A DNA stretch of 64,000 bases from Drosophila persimilis. Its lineage: Eukaryota; Arthropoda; Insecta; Diptera; Drosophilidae. The DNA lies in NCBI RefSeq assembly GCF_003286085.1, contig NW_020825289.1:10850001-10914000 (forward strand), in the 5' to 3' direction. The position numbers and the translations under genes were made by a program. Under the pieces are notes generated by a model, which was given only the letters and a program-made list of their open reading frames with translations, was not told the DNA's origin and did no database searches. Shown in pieces: positions 35,471 through 49,200 of the stretch; positions within the stretch are counted from its first letter, which is position 1, and the number at the start of each line of letters is the position of its first letter.

Positions 35471-35777
35471 GCATTGAAAATGTTTGTTTGCAAAATTAAA
35501 TAGATTTATATGCATATTACTTTGCGTCTGCATTTGTAATCCAACGAAATACATGCAATACACGTACACATACATACATTGATAAGAGTATAACTGCTAT
35601 TGACTGATCGCGGATCCGTTTAGTGAGGCACTGACAACAAAAGATTCTAAGATACGAGTAGTTAGCAGCTATGCTGTGGCCGTGTTTCGGGAGAGAGGAC
35701 TTGACACTGGCATCAAAACCTTTCGAGTGGAAGAACTGCCTTTGAAAATGTTTTTCTTGAACCAATCGTTTTCTTAC

Positions 35778-35821
35778 CGCTCTGAACGCATCTCAGATTG
35801 AGGACTTTTTGATGGAGTCAG
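35778..35821 (-). other. Candidate alternative exon, 44 nt
   Basis: On the minus strand a strong pyrimidine tract and acceptor (TTTCCGTTGCCCTCTTTCAG) precede 44 nt that end at a GTAAGA donor. In phase 0 it reads LTPSKSPQSEMRSE plus two bases. The phase matches the Dgk penultimate exon (ends phase 0 at 37404). It may be an alternative 3' exon of Dgk or a chance pair of splice sites. Confidence 0.35.
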
Positions 35822-37133
35822 CTGAAAGAGGGCAACGGAAATATTAATTATATTCCTAAGCATTTTATATCCTAAGGTATTTTTATGTTGCATACATTTT
35901 TAAGGCCTATTGGAGTGATGATCCTCTCTCGTCGATTGCCTTATATAGATCCCCATAATCCCCAAAATCTATGGAATATACATAGATGATCTATTTCGTG
36001 TCGCATCTAAATTTCTTACAACATAATCTTGCAGTTTTTAATGGGTATCCAACGGATTTTAGAGGCTTATCTGGCTCGTTTGCAATATTTACTGCTGGGT
36101 ACTTTTAAGATCTAAACATATACCTTTACTATATATACAGTATATATTTCTTGGATAACTGTGTATGTATACTTGGAATGTTTTTTGTTCTGAATTTATT
36201 GGGTGTATAATATTGGGTGGATGTTGTTGGCGTATTTCTGACTAATCTACGAGTATTGTTGTAATAAGCATTAGCATATATGTATGTATATACGATTATA
36301 TGAAATATTTGACATATTTGAAGTATTATATATCATCTGTTCTTTGTTCTCATCTCAATATATGTACTCTTATATAAAAATTCATTTAAAGCTTCACCAT
36401 TTAGTTGATATTTGTATATCAAATTACATTTCTTTAAAATAGTTCTATGTACAATAAACAAGATAAAGTAAAATTCAGAAATTCGCCCATCAGTGGTGGT
36501 TGCGGAAATACGCGAGAGACCATGATATGTTTCATTTGCGGATCGTAGTCCGATCCAACACGCACCACTGCAGGGGCAGTCCTCTAATGATGACGGAATA
36601 AATTACTTAATTCTAGCTACACTCATACAATACACGAGTATCTGTATCTCCCTATTCTAGGCATAAAATTCGCACTACAATGCTGTTTCTTGTTGTTTCT
36701 CTTTGATCTACATGTAGTTTGTTCTGGTTTTGTTGTTGGTTGGTCTCATTTCAGTTGCGTTATTGGACAAGTTTTCGTAATCGTTTTTTAAAGTGGTCTT
36801 AAAATATGGTGTAATAAATATATGTGTATATGTATGCAATATACATACACCTAAAGCCTTCACATGGTTAACACTGACGCGTATATGTATGTTTGGGGTG
36901 CTTCCGATCCCCGCCTGGTATTTACACGGATCCCATCGGAGTGGAATGGATTCGACTGGTTTTGTATATTTGGCTACACTAAGACTAGTAGTAAAGCTCT
37001 GCAACTCACTCGACATATAAAAAAAATACATCATAAGCACATCTATATGTCTGTATATCGAAAGAAAGAATTTTAAGTAAACCAGTAAGTAATCGAGACG
37101 AGCCGTTGCTATCTGGGGCTAAAGCTATGTACG

Positions 37134-37253
37134 CTAGGCTATGTTATGGACGGTGGTGCTCCTAGTCACGATCCGAATGTCATCGTCATCCAGCTCATCG
37201 GCTGACTCTGCGGCCTGTCGGCCCATGAAGTCGGTCGATGCGCTGCGCCTGAA
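37134..37253 (-). other. Open extension after the Dgk stop codon (possible readthrough)
   Basis: After the in-frame TGA at 37256-37254, 39 codons stay open in the same frame to TAG at 37136-37134. They read FRRSASTDFM..., then an acidic LDDDDIRIV, ending STTVHNIA. Third positions are strongly G/C, like the coding exons and unlike the AT-rich DNA beyond 37134. Translational readthrough of UGA is well known in Drosophila; whether it happens here is inference. Confidence 0.5.
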
Positions 37254-40200
37254 TCAGCTGCACAGCATATTGAAGAAGCCGCGTCCTTTCTCCGATCTGG
37301 CGGCCATTAGCATGGGCACCTGGTTCTTGTGGGTCACCTTAATCTAACAGGGCGGAAAGATACAGTCAATACAGTTTGGATCTTGTTCAGCCTCCGCTCT
37401 TACCGTGCAGGGCATCTGCATCCAGGGCTCGCCGTCGATCTGCATGGGAAAGGTCTTTTTGGTCTTGATTATGACCTCACTGCACTGCGCCAGACGGCGA
37501 CCGGAGGCGCGCAGACCCGTCCGCACCTGGCCCATGTGCAGACAGTTCTCGAGGCCAATAACTTCGATCAGGCGATCACCGATATCTGCAGTAGACACCC
37601 ACTAGAGATACTCAAAGCAATTGGATCGAATTGGCCCACTTACCCTGTATAGCCACCGAAAGATCCACGGAGTTGAAACTGGTGGCCGAGAACTCCTTGT
37701 CGCTGGACTTGAGCTTCTTGCTTTTGCCAAAGGGTCCAGCGCTCTTGCGCATCCGTTTCTGGGACAGGTGCTCACCCCACAGGTTGGAGCCACCGTGGGT
37801 GTAGGGGATGTTGAGCAAGGCCACTCCCTGCAGATGGGGCCCGTTGGCAAGGTCCAAGGCCACACCGTCGCACTGTAAATATTGAGCGAAGGTTATGCAC
37901 TTCCTTTTTCTCCGGTAATCCATTTACAAGTCAGAAGCAGGAAAATTCAATCGGACAACCCCCTGGATATTCCTCCCGATACTCACCACAATCTCGATGC
38001 TCTCGTGGAGATTCTTGCAGGATGCTGCAAACGTCTCAGACGTTGCATATTCGAAGTACCAAAGTTTGTTCTTCATCCGGCTGTTGAATTTGTGCGGATT
38101 CTTCTCCCTCTCCAAGTGAAACTTGACGCAGATGGCGGCATCCTGTGGAAATACAATCAGAATTGGAATGGGCTCAGCCAATTACTTTATGATGAAAAGG
38201 TCAGCATCGAATCGACATTCACGGTCACGTTCCAAATGCACAGGCAAAGTTGGCTATCTCTCCCACAGAACCAATTAGATGGACGCATCCTCGAGGACAT
38301 AAAGGTATAGGAGCCATGTATTCAATAAAAGAGAAATATTTCCTGACCAAACAGTAACAAACGTAGCTTGAATGCACAGACGATGCATAGTCCAAGCTAT
38401 TAGAGACTAACCTAAAGGAATCCGGCGCATTTCAGCTCAAGCCAACAACAAGCCGATAAGAAAAATGCTAAAAATGCTAATAATTTTTCCCTTAGAAAAG
38501 CAAACAATTTATGTGAAAAGGGAAAGATGCAAAAGGGCCGGATCAGGGTTCACAAATCGAATAAGTATTTAAGAAACTTTAAGCTCGAAAAGAGATTGTT
38601 GCAGGCTTCACCGAAGTGTCAGAGGGCATACTTCGTGCCCGTGACCTGAGGTCCATGTGCAAAAGGTGCATGTTTACTTTATGCAACACAGGCAAGCTGC
38701 AAAAGGGGAAATGGTGGATGGAGCGCGGAGATGCAGCGCGCCCACCCCGACTGCCTCCTATCGGAGAGCACACCAAAGGGTTTCAGTATTTTAATTGCAT
38801 ATATTCCGTTGCGTGTCCGACTTTCGCCCCGTTACGTATACGTCACGTTGCACCTTCGGTAGGCCCATTTGTTATTCATGTCAAAGTGGGAGTACGAGTA
38901 CGAGTACGAGCACACAGGGCTCTCTGTTCAGGGCCTTGGCGGAGCCTGCCTGGCTTTCAATTATGGTCTGTTGCTTTCACAGCAAATAAGATTTATTACC
39001 GCTCCAGTGCAAATTGAATTGTCAACATGAGCGAGCACGCGTCTGCCTGCTTGGCCACGCTGCAAGCTGAAAAATCGACGAAAACTTTTTAATTAGCTTG
39101 CACAGCCTGCCCCAAAAACTGTCACTTTCCGCTTCATGCACGGCCTGGGCGGTAAACTAATTTAGTGACAGCACCAGCTTATTAGCATGCCTCGACCGCA
39201 CTATACCTATTAGTCAGGCCAGAGCTAAGGAGGAGAGGAGAGGGTGCTGGTGGACCAAGCGAGCAGGCAATGACAGCTTGTTTGCATTTGGGGGTCGCCT
39301 TCGGCAATGTTTGGCACAAATTTTGATTGGCTCTAAATGAGATGACTTCAAGGGCGGGGCGGTAATGAAATAATTTGTAAACTCAACCTGGAATATCTAG
39401 CGGCAAAGACAGGGGCCCTGAAATCCCCCCAAATGCCATTGGGAGGCGCTTCTACTCATAAGATATACAGGCAGGTGAACATAATGCCCCATAAAATGCA
39501 CATCAAGCCCGCTATCTCTGCCCGGGATACATAAAACTTGGGCTCAAGTCAAAGTCGCAGCTCTCACAATTACACATGCTGTGTGGTCTGTGCCTGGGGG
39601 TTTCAGCAGGCTTCACAGAGGCTGTCAGCTTCATTTCGTCCTCACACCACACCATCTTCCACGTTCTTTTACCCGCTTTTATCATCAACGCACAAGTTGG
39701 CGCTCAACGTCAATTGTTTGACGTTAAACCAAAGAGTCGGCGTGAAATACTTTTCATGCTGTTTTACCCCATGAAAGGAGGATGAGGGGGATAAGGTATG
39801 GGAGTGAATCCACTCTCCTAGGAAAGCTTCCTCTGTGCGACTTTGGCCACTTGAGTGGGGCACAGGCAGAGACACACTACACTCCTCCTAGACCAGACAC
39901 ATGTACCCGCACATACATAAGTGTTAAATGGATTTCGTGATGGGAGCGGGCTGCCTATCTGGTCGGGTCTGACAAGTGAGATCCCAACAGGCACTACAGC
40001 ACCAGCAATAACATCATTGCCGACAGTTTGCTGTAGACGCCTACTGTTTAAACAGACGCACATCAAGTCATAAATAAACTAACACCCACACACGTTTGAT
40101 GGGGTTTTTATTTCGGTTTTTGGTGCGGATTTTGTGGGATATTCACGGCACGGCACAGGACAGGACAAGGCACGCAATTGTGAGGGAGCATTAGGCTGAT

Positions 40201-43200
40201 TTCAGTTGCGCAAGGGAGCGCAAAATGTTTGCACAAAAAGGATTTCAGCCTTAGCCGCCACTTGACAAATGGTGTGACCTTACTGGGCACACACCACTGG
40301 GCACACACCACCGGGCACACACTCGCAGAGAATCCACCGAACCATATGGGGATTGTACGTATTTACACTCCCGCAGATACGAGACAAATACAGGCGGGAC
40401 AACGTCTTGGCCGATTTGTACAACATTTCCGCCTTATTTGCCGTTCATTTCATTTCATTTTCGCTCTCGTTTTGCGGACAGGATAGCCTTCTCCGGCTCT
40501 AAATTTGTCACTTAACGTTGCTTTATGGCCGCCTTAAATCCTCCCCTGATAAACGAACTGCAGGCGAGTATCTCTGATTTTCTGGAATGCTCATTCCTGC
40601 TCCTGCTCCTGTTCCTGGCATTCGTGGCCTTTCATTCCATTCATATCATACTAAATTATTCAAAGGCCAGCCCCCTGATGTGAAACTTTGCAAACTTTTA
40701 TCCTTTTTTCTTTCCTCTCATTTCTATTTATTGCCTTCCCATACACTCTATGTGCGAGTGCGAATGTGCGAGTGTGTCTGGGCGTGCGGGAGTGCGGGAG
40801 TTCGAGTGAGGCGTGTTTGTCCCTGGGGCACAATCTGTTACTTTTTCTCGACTTTGCGGTGCTGTGCTTGCCGTTGACTTGAGCAGTCACTAATTTAACA
40901 CTTGCTGGAAATTATAATGAGACAAGTTTCTTCCGGCTGTGACCTGGCCGCAGCTTGGCTACCTATTAATTTAAACGTTTTCCTCGTTTGGGGAGCCAGT
41001 GAGATAGGGATTCTCCGCACTTGGTCTTTCGGCAAAGGACAGTCTACTATCAGAAAACATAGCATACCTTTTGGGGCCTACTGCGTTTCATGGGAATTGG
41101 AATTTTCGATTGGAAAAGAGCAAAAAAATAGCACAAATTGCACCTCATCCGGACCGGCACCTGCCTCAACCTCTGCTCACTCCCCTATCAGGAGAATTGG
41201 CATTCGAATACAGCGAGGCATCAATGATGCAAATGTGCAGCTGATGATTGTGTGCTTAACTCTTGCCACCTCATTTGCATGCTCTGATGCTGCCTCTGCC
41301 TCTGCTACTGTTTCTACTCCCTGTCTGTGGTCTGCCTCTGGCTCCTCTTATCTGTGGCTCTGTTCGTATTCGTATCTGTAGCTGCCACCTGCCTCTGGGC
41401 TGGCATCTTCAATTGCACCGGCACCTGGCCACTTTGCATGCAAAATGTGTTGCAACGTGGCTGGCACACTCCCCTTGACTAATCGGCAGACATAGCTCTA
41501 GCTCAGGTGCTCTGGGGGATATGGCAATCGCTCTTCAGCATTCTGCAATTCTTTCGCACCCCGTGCCCCCTTCTAACCATAGCCCCAGCCCCTTTCCGTT
41601 TGCTTTATTGGAACGCCATTGTTTGAGTTGATTTTCCTTTCACTCGTTTCTGGCCTTTGGATATGAATGGAACTGAAGCGTATTCCCAGGAAATTTGCAT
41701 GCCAAAGAGCTTTGCCTTTTCTTTATGGTTTCATTGGCTGCCATTTAGTTCTTGGGTTTGATTTCGAAATTTTCCCTCCGCTGCTGGCCATCCATGGAGG
41801 GGAAGGTGGAGGGGTAGACTTTCTCGGCTAAGCCAGAAATATGCGGTCTCTTGGCCAGAATGCTGAATAAATGATTAAGTCAATTTATATGAATTATTTC
41901 GAAGCGCCGTGTCGTATGTTCCCGCTTTTGTGTTTTGCGAGCCGGGCTAAGGAGCCGTCGGTATATATATTATAGCCTCCGTCCAGAGGCTACTGAGGGG
42001 CTCTCCACTAATTATCTTAACACAAAACCTCATCGGCAAATATGAAGAGTATGCCAAGCCTTTTCTCGTCTTGTGCCACACTAAACTTTCGATTCGATAC
42101 ATATTTCCTGGGCCTTTAATTGGAGAGCTATAACTATGGTCCTAGCTGCACAATCAAGTGTCAAATGCAATAGCCATGAAATCCTCATCTAATTATGGTA
42201 ATGTGAAACCCATTGCTGCCGCAAACAGAAAATGGGAACAGAGAGTGTCCCTGGAAATGCTCGGCAAGGCATCTGTAATGTGACCCAAATAGAGCTGACA
42301 CTAACAAAGACACTGACAGGGATAGTGTCCGCATAGTGTAGGCATAATTCAAAGCTGGAAATCAGACACGCAGCCCTCACATGGCTCCAACTGGGAGGCA
42401 ACTGCAGTTGCAGCTGCAACAGATTCATTCAACACATAAAATGGAACTTACCACGCCGACGGAGAAATAATTGTTGATAATATTATACGGCACTGTGCAG
42501 TCCTTGTCAGACTGAACTTTGATGGGCTTCTGGGGCATGCTGCATGGGGCATTCGGTGTTGTCGGCGTGATGGGTGTGATGGGTGTTTGCGGTGTGCTGG
42601 GGTTCTGGGCCACTCTGCCATTGCCATTGCTGTTGCTGTTGCTGTTGCTGTTGCAGTTGCCGTCCTCCTCCTCTTCGTTGTCGTCGTCATGGTCCGACAA
42701 ATCCAATGACAATGTAATTTGCTGTTTAAGGATGTTGTTTTGCTTATTGCGCTGACTGTTATTATCGCTTTGATTATTCCCAAATGATGTTGCTGCTGTT
42801 GCTACTTCCTCTCCAGCATCCGATGCCAATTCCTGTTGAAGTTGTTGCTGCTGCTTCTGCTGTTGCTGCTTGTGTTGCAGCAGCAGCGTCTCGAGTGATT
42901 GCTTTTCTGTTTCATCTGTCCTTCTGGCTGGTATTTGCAGGGTTTCCGCTTCATCTCCAGCTGCATCTCCAGCACCCGGCACCACCGCGCCATCCGCATC
43001 CCCCTCAGCATCCGGCTCCCCTTCCATGGATGGCTGTGGCTGTACATTTCCACCGCTGCTGGTGTTGCTACTGCTGCTCCTGCTGCTCAGCGTGCCCCTC
43101 AATGTTGTCCTCATGCTCTTCGATTCGAACGTGGACATTGAAATGCTCTTGGTGGTTGTCGTTCTCATTGTGGTGGTGGTGCTGTCTCCACCTCCATCCT

Positions 43201-46200
43201 GCTGCCGCTGCTGCTGATGGTACTTCTGCTCCTCCTCCTCCAGCCGGAACTCGGTGGCTGTTGCCATCATAATCGATGTGGCAGACGTGGACGCCGTTGG
43301 CTGCTTGCCAACGATGTTGCCGGTGCTGCTGCTGCTGCTCTGGCGCTCAATCTCCTGAATCTCCTCGAAGCGTTCGATCAGCGATTTGTCAACCACAACA
43401 CTTTGCGATAGCTCAATCACCTTCTGCATGTTCGAGTGCAACGTCACCTACGGGGAATCGGATGGGGAAAACTTCAGTTAACATTCGGCAGGCAAAACCA
43501 CGCCACTACCAATTTCCCCAGCTCTCGAAGGGCCTCCCCCACGCCCACAAAACATGTTGAAGGCTGGCAGCGTCAGCATTTGACCAGGACCAGTACCAGG
43601 ACCAGGACAAGGCCGACGCCCACTTTTCACGCCCTTCGACCAGGACGAAATTAGTTTGCGTAATCGTTCTGGGAATAGTAAACCCAATCGAATCCTTGCG
43701 GTTAGGTGTGCGTGGTAAGCGCTTTGTGGTTAATAATTGGATTCTCTGGTCTGCCCACGCGAGCAGCCTCCCACATGCCTCCGCCGATACATATGTGCGG
43801 TGAGCGCATACTGCTGGGAATTTGCTGATCGATTTACAACCATCCTTCAGCGGCAGCAGCTCTCCCTCTGGATGTGGGTGGGAGAGCTAAGCTTACCTTG
43901 GGTCGGAGCTCGTCCGTTGCCGGTGTGTTGGTCACTTCGATGCTCCAGCGATCCAGCATCACGGTGGTGGCACGCTTGATCTTATCCATCAGCTTGGGGA
44001 TGTTCTCGCCCTCGTAGCCGCCGCCCCAGCGCAGGCAGCGGGCCAGGTCGTTGCCCGTTCCCAACGGAATGACGCCGATGGCAGGTTGAGTGGCCAGCTC
44101 GATGGAATCTGCAGGAGGATGGGGCATTGATAACCCATGCCAGACGACCCCAGATGCTTTCACTACTCACCCATGGCCTCGAGCACCCAGCCCACGGTGC
44201 CATCGCCGCCGCAGCAGATGACTTTGAAGTTGGGCAGATCCTTGAAGAGCGTGAGGCCTGGCAACGAGAAACGGCGAAAAATCAGCATCAGATAGATCAC
44301 TTCCGACCGGATACGCACCCTCTTTGGGTCCACCCTTGGACAGGTCGTACACCTGGCGGGGGTTGAGCATGTACTGGAATTTCCGCAGGATGCGATCTCC
44401 CTGCCGGCCGCCGCTCTTGGGATTGACGAACACCAGGAGGGGGCAACTCAGCTCGTCCGGCGGCGTAATTTGAAAATGCGTGGCCTGGTGGTGATGCATT
44501 TGTGATTTCTGGTTACGATTGCAATTTATAAAACAACAGAAGGCGGGACAGGCAAGGCAAGGGACGCAGCAGCAGTTCCAATCAATTTGTGCAATTTTTA
44601 GGGGGAATGCAAATTTCGATGGGTTATGGATTAGTAGCCAATTTTTGGTGTTTCAATGTAAGCCTCTGTTCCTCTGTATGATCTCTCATGGGGAATCCGT
44701 GGAAAATCCAGCATCTTCTTACCTTGTGCGCCTGATTGACGGAGCGCTGACGATCCAGGACGGCCGGGCAGATGGCCGTGGGCGGTACAACCAGCTCCGC
44801 GTTCTCCCCCAGTGTGCATTCCTTCTTCACCGACGAGGCGCAGCGGTTGTGGAGCTGCCGGAGAGCGAATGAAAAAGTGGATGGACAAAAATCAAATTAG
44901 CCAAAGTGCAAAATGGCCTTAAAATGGCGAAAAAATCCAGAGCCTAGGAGCGAAGAGTGTCGCGGACGGAAATGGTAAGCTCTGAAATTCAATTTACACT
45001 TCATTGCTGGCCAAGTGGAATGGAGTGGGGCGTGGGCTAGTGGGCGAGTGTGGCTGCTCTTAAGTGTTCATTTTTTCCCTAATGAATCCGATTAAAAGTT
45101 TGTTAGCGCGAACCAACGAAAAAATGGTTAATTTCGGCCCGAATGAGATTTAGCCCGGATTTCCATTTAAATGCCAATTTTCAGGCAGCAATTTGGGAGT
45201 TGCCTTTTTACTGGACTTACTGGAATTTTGGCTGCCTTTCTGCGCTTAGGAACCTATACAAATGATTGCATTCGAGAATCAAATCATCCGTACAGAAGAC
45301 TGATTTGGAGTTTCTATTGAAACTTTTAATCCTTAAGCACTCAACGCAATTGTATCCACAAAATAGCTCAAAAGGTTATCACTTCTTTGACTCAGCTCAA
45401 CCGATTTCACTAAATTGTAGACAAACTTCTTAGCACGAGATGACTTTAAGCACATCACACGTATCTCTACCCATGAATCCCTATAACATTCTTAGATATT
45501 GGCTGTCAAAATGTTTGGCAACTGTTTGGCTTACGAAGAATTTGCAGATGCAGCAGCATCTGAGGAGGAAGTTTCCTGGCATTCGTTTGGGCTGCTTTTC
45601 CTGCTGTTCCTGCTGTTCTTGCCGGTCTTGTTCCTGTTTCCGTCGCTGTGGAACTAACAAATTCTGCATTTTCTCCGCTGTACATGTCAAAGACACAGAA
45701 CATTGTTGGTAGTACACTGCTCCCATAGAGCGTGTGGCAAGAGTGTGGCATGCAGCAGAGGCAGCAGAACAATTTGCTCGAGACGTGACAATTTGCCAGC
45801 CATAACGAAGCTGCCAGCTCATGTGTGTGGCTGCTGGATGTGGTTCCGTCGCTGGCGTATACGGCGTATTGTGGCGTACGGGTCTGTGTATGGGTCCTTT
45901 TCGAAGCTGGAATCACAGCTTTCATAAAGAAAGACAGAGTGCTGTGGCAAAGGCTGCCTTGTTGATCAAAATAATTTGAATTTTTAGTTTTTTCTATCCC
46001 GGAATCCCAGAACAATGCAGGCACTCTCGTGTTAGGGCCACGGTAACTCGTTTAGCCCTGATTTACTCCTGTTCCGCCCCACACAAATCCGATTAGTTTT
46101 CATTTGGCACGCACTCTAAATGCAATATCGCTATCCTAGGCGGTAGGAGCACCAAAGTCAAAGGGCACTCGAAAGCAAACTCAATCTACGTGGGTCCGTA

Positions 46201-49200
46201 CTCACCATCATGTGGCACCAGCGGCAGGTGAGGCCTGTGATCCCGTGGTAGGCCTTAATGCGCTTGCGGCACTTCGAGCAGCGTCCGTAGCAGTTTCCCT
46301 CCACCCAGTGGTGCAGCAGGTCCCCGCCGCACTTAGGCTTTTTCGACTTCACGTATGTGTTGATGCAGGAAGCTGGGGCATGCTGCACGCATCGCTCGTG
46401 GACCGTGTATTTGCACACTGTGGGGAGAGAGTGTAAATTCCATCAACGGAATAGCTAAAAGCACAATTTCTGTTGGTCAACTGGAGAGTGCCACCAGCAC
46501 CAGTCAAAGCAGGTCGATATGTGGCTCTGATGTTGCAGGTTTGTTTGGGAATATTTTGAATAAAGTTTTTGTTCTTCTACTTATACTGGCCCTTTGTTCA
46601 AAGTTCCCGCGAACGAGTGCAATGTTAAAGCTGTAAAGTTTCATCTGTTTATCTGTAGGAATTCAAAACTTTATCCCCAAAAGACGGCTTGCGGCTGCTC
46701 TGAGACCAATGGACAGTCGCGGACTGTCAGGGTCAGTCGGACCATTATGAATCAAATTTATGCAAAACGGTCTCTAATCTTGAAATGGTTGAGTGCCATG
46801 TGAAACGCACAAGCTATCAGATGGGGCCCCGGTATGTTGTCGATAGACATTCTGCACTGGAGCAGACAATTTCCTCATGGCAGATTCAAAACAGTGACGG
46901 AGGGAGGGATACTTACACACACAGCAGAGACCCTTCTTCCCCAGGCCCACCAGCATGTTGAGGCACAGGTTGCAGTATGCCGGCTTGCTGAAGTGCTTCA
47001 AGCGCCACACGTGAATGCCGTCCTCCTTGAGTGTGGTGCTGTCGACACCTGCATCGGAATGGAGACGGAGACACATAGAAAGAGAGGTTGAAAAGTTGTC
47101 ACTTTGCATGAGCGTGCAACGGAGTACGAGGCTCGAGTGACGGAGGATGTTTTTATCTTCTCTTATTTTTTGTGAACGCTGGCAGCTCTGCAAATGACTT
47201 GATTATTACGGCAGCAGCCAACCAGTCACAGATCAGGGCAGACGGCCCTTCGCCGGAGGAGGGGGAGAAGGTGGTGAGGGAGCAGAACACTTGGGTGTAG
47301 CAGCTGGCAGATTACCCACCTAAGAGCACGAGGAGTGGAATGGTCGTCATGCCACCGCGCTGCCACTCATCCAGGGAAACGGTGCCATCGGCGTCGTAGT
47401 CAATTTCAACCATCATATCTTGCAGTATCTGTAAGTAGAGAAGAGAGGATGTTCCGGATTGCAGTGACTCTTAAAGTGGAAGCTGGAGAAGCTAATTTTC
47501 AAATGAAATATAAAAGATCCCAAGCGGGAGATGAAATAAAAGTGTGCTTCTCCAAAGCAAAAGCAAAGGAAACTCCGGAAAATAGATTCGCTAAACAGAG
47601 GAGCCTTGTCGGATCGATTTCGTAGCCTTGTACCATTAAATATTCTGTGGAGGTTGGCTGACTCTTATACAGAAATGTATTCCACCTCCGAGTCCATTTG
47701 CTGTTTCTTGGGGAATTTCATATTCAGCCCGGAAATGAATTTCAGAATTATGCAACTCATTAAGTGCTTTGATTATTTTGTGGCCCCGACGGGAAATAGC
47801 CCCGATAGTATGGGGAAAGGGCTGATCCCAACTTTCCCTACGCCCTACGCCTTTCGCCCTTAGCCCGGCTGAAGCAAGCAAAAATATTTTGATTAAAATA
47901 TTTTCTGTGTCTGCTTAGAATTTAAAGTATGTTTCGGCAGCCCAGTCGGGAAGTCATGATGGAAACGAGACTGGAACTTCAACGGTTCGCCCTAGTCTGG
48001 GACTGCGAGAACGAGGACGAGTACCGTACCCAAAGGAACGGCAGCAAAAACCGGGCAACAGCCACTGGATAAAGGGTGGGGAATGGGGAATTGTGCTGGA
48101 TTCATTCGGCCATAGCCAGGGGTAGTTTGTTAATTGAGTTTTGTGGCGCTTTGACTTTATTTGCGGTCGCAATTCTCCCTCAGCTTTTTTCTTCGCATAT
48201 TCTTGCTGTTTTTCCTGGCTTTCGCGGCTTAGAGCGTGTTCCCTTTACTGTTGCTGTTGCTGTTGCTGTTGTTGTGGCTGTTGCTGTTGCTGATGTCGGG
48301 GGCAAAACTATTAAGTCGCCTATGTGCTGTCAGTTGTGGCAGCTCCACAAATTTGCGGTTGAAATGGAAACCGAGTCGGGGGCAACACAAAGTTGAATGT
48401 CCAACAATAAAAGGAAAATTAATTTCAAGGGGTTTGTTGCTTTTGTTTCGGTGCTGTTGCAGCTGAAAATGTTGGTAAGTAATTGAAAAAGTTTTATCGA
48501 GTGGATTGGGCCATTGAGGAGCGGGTTTTGTAAATCGTGACCACAAAAGAGCTTATCGCACTGGTTGATGGACAAGGAGCGGGGCGGGTGATGTTCGGGT
48601 AAGTTGATTGCCAGTGCATTGATTGCAGCAGCAGTTAAGGTAATGCATTTTTAATGTAAAGCGGATTTAAACGGTTCAGGTTCTTCAGGGAAACCGAATC
48701 GTAATGGAATGGAGGAAACGGATGACACGGAATCGTAATCGGAATCGTAATCGTAGTCGGAATCGGAATCAGAGTCGCAATACGTCTGGGAAATGAGAGC
48801 CAACTTACCGGCCGCAGCTCGCTGACATCCCAGCCGAGGTATTCGGCCACGGCCATCATCTGATTGACAATGGCGTCCATTTCGGCGGTGTCCAGGACTC
48901 CATTGCTGTCCGTATCGTACAGCCGGAACATGACTGAAATGAAATGAAATGAAATGCAGTGCAACGCAGTGAATAAATGAGTATCGGGGCGAAAGAGCAG
49001 GGACCAAGGTCTCACTCACATTCCAGCTTGTCCTCCGGCCGCCCAGCTTCGAGCAGTGATAAATAGCAGACGACATCCTTGAGCGCAACCTTAAGTGTCA
49101 GTGGATCAAAATGGGAAAGTTTCCGCGCCAAGAGCTTTATGTCCGCTGCAAAAGAAGGGGAGCATCGAGTGAGTGATACAGTGTGCGGCGAAAGTGTGTG

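Larger units (their letters stand above)
34658..37133. other. Convergent 3' region of Atg10 and Dgk
   Basis: AT-rich sequence between the Atg10 stop and the end of the Dgk open frame, probably 3' UTR of one or both. It contains three unexpected GC-rich or splice-bounded islands (35404-35470, 35778-35821, 36566-36583). No complete gene is supported. Confidence 0.5.

Noticed and set aside
37200..37256. Selenocysteine reading of the Dgk TGA
   Set aside because: No support for a selenoprotein family or an obvious SECIS stem. Readthrough or alternative splicing is the simpler explanation.
45506..46024. 172-codon minus-strand open frame in a Dgk intron
   Set aside because: Cys/Ser/Thr-rich with no motif, no start context, and no splice links to Dgk; likely chance.
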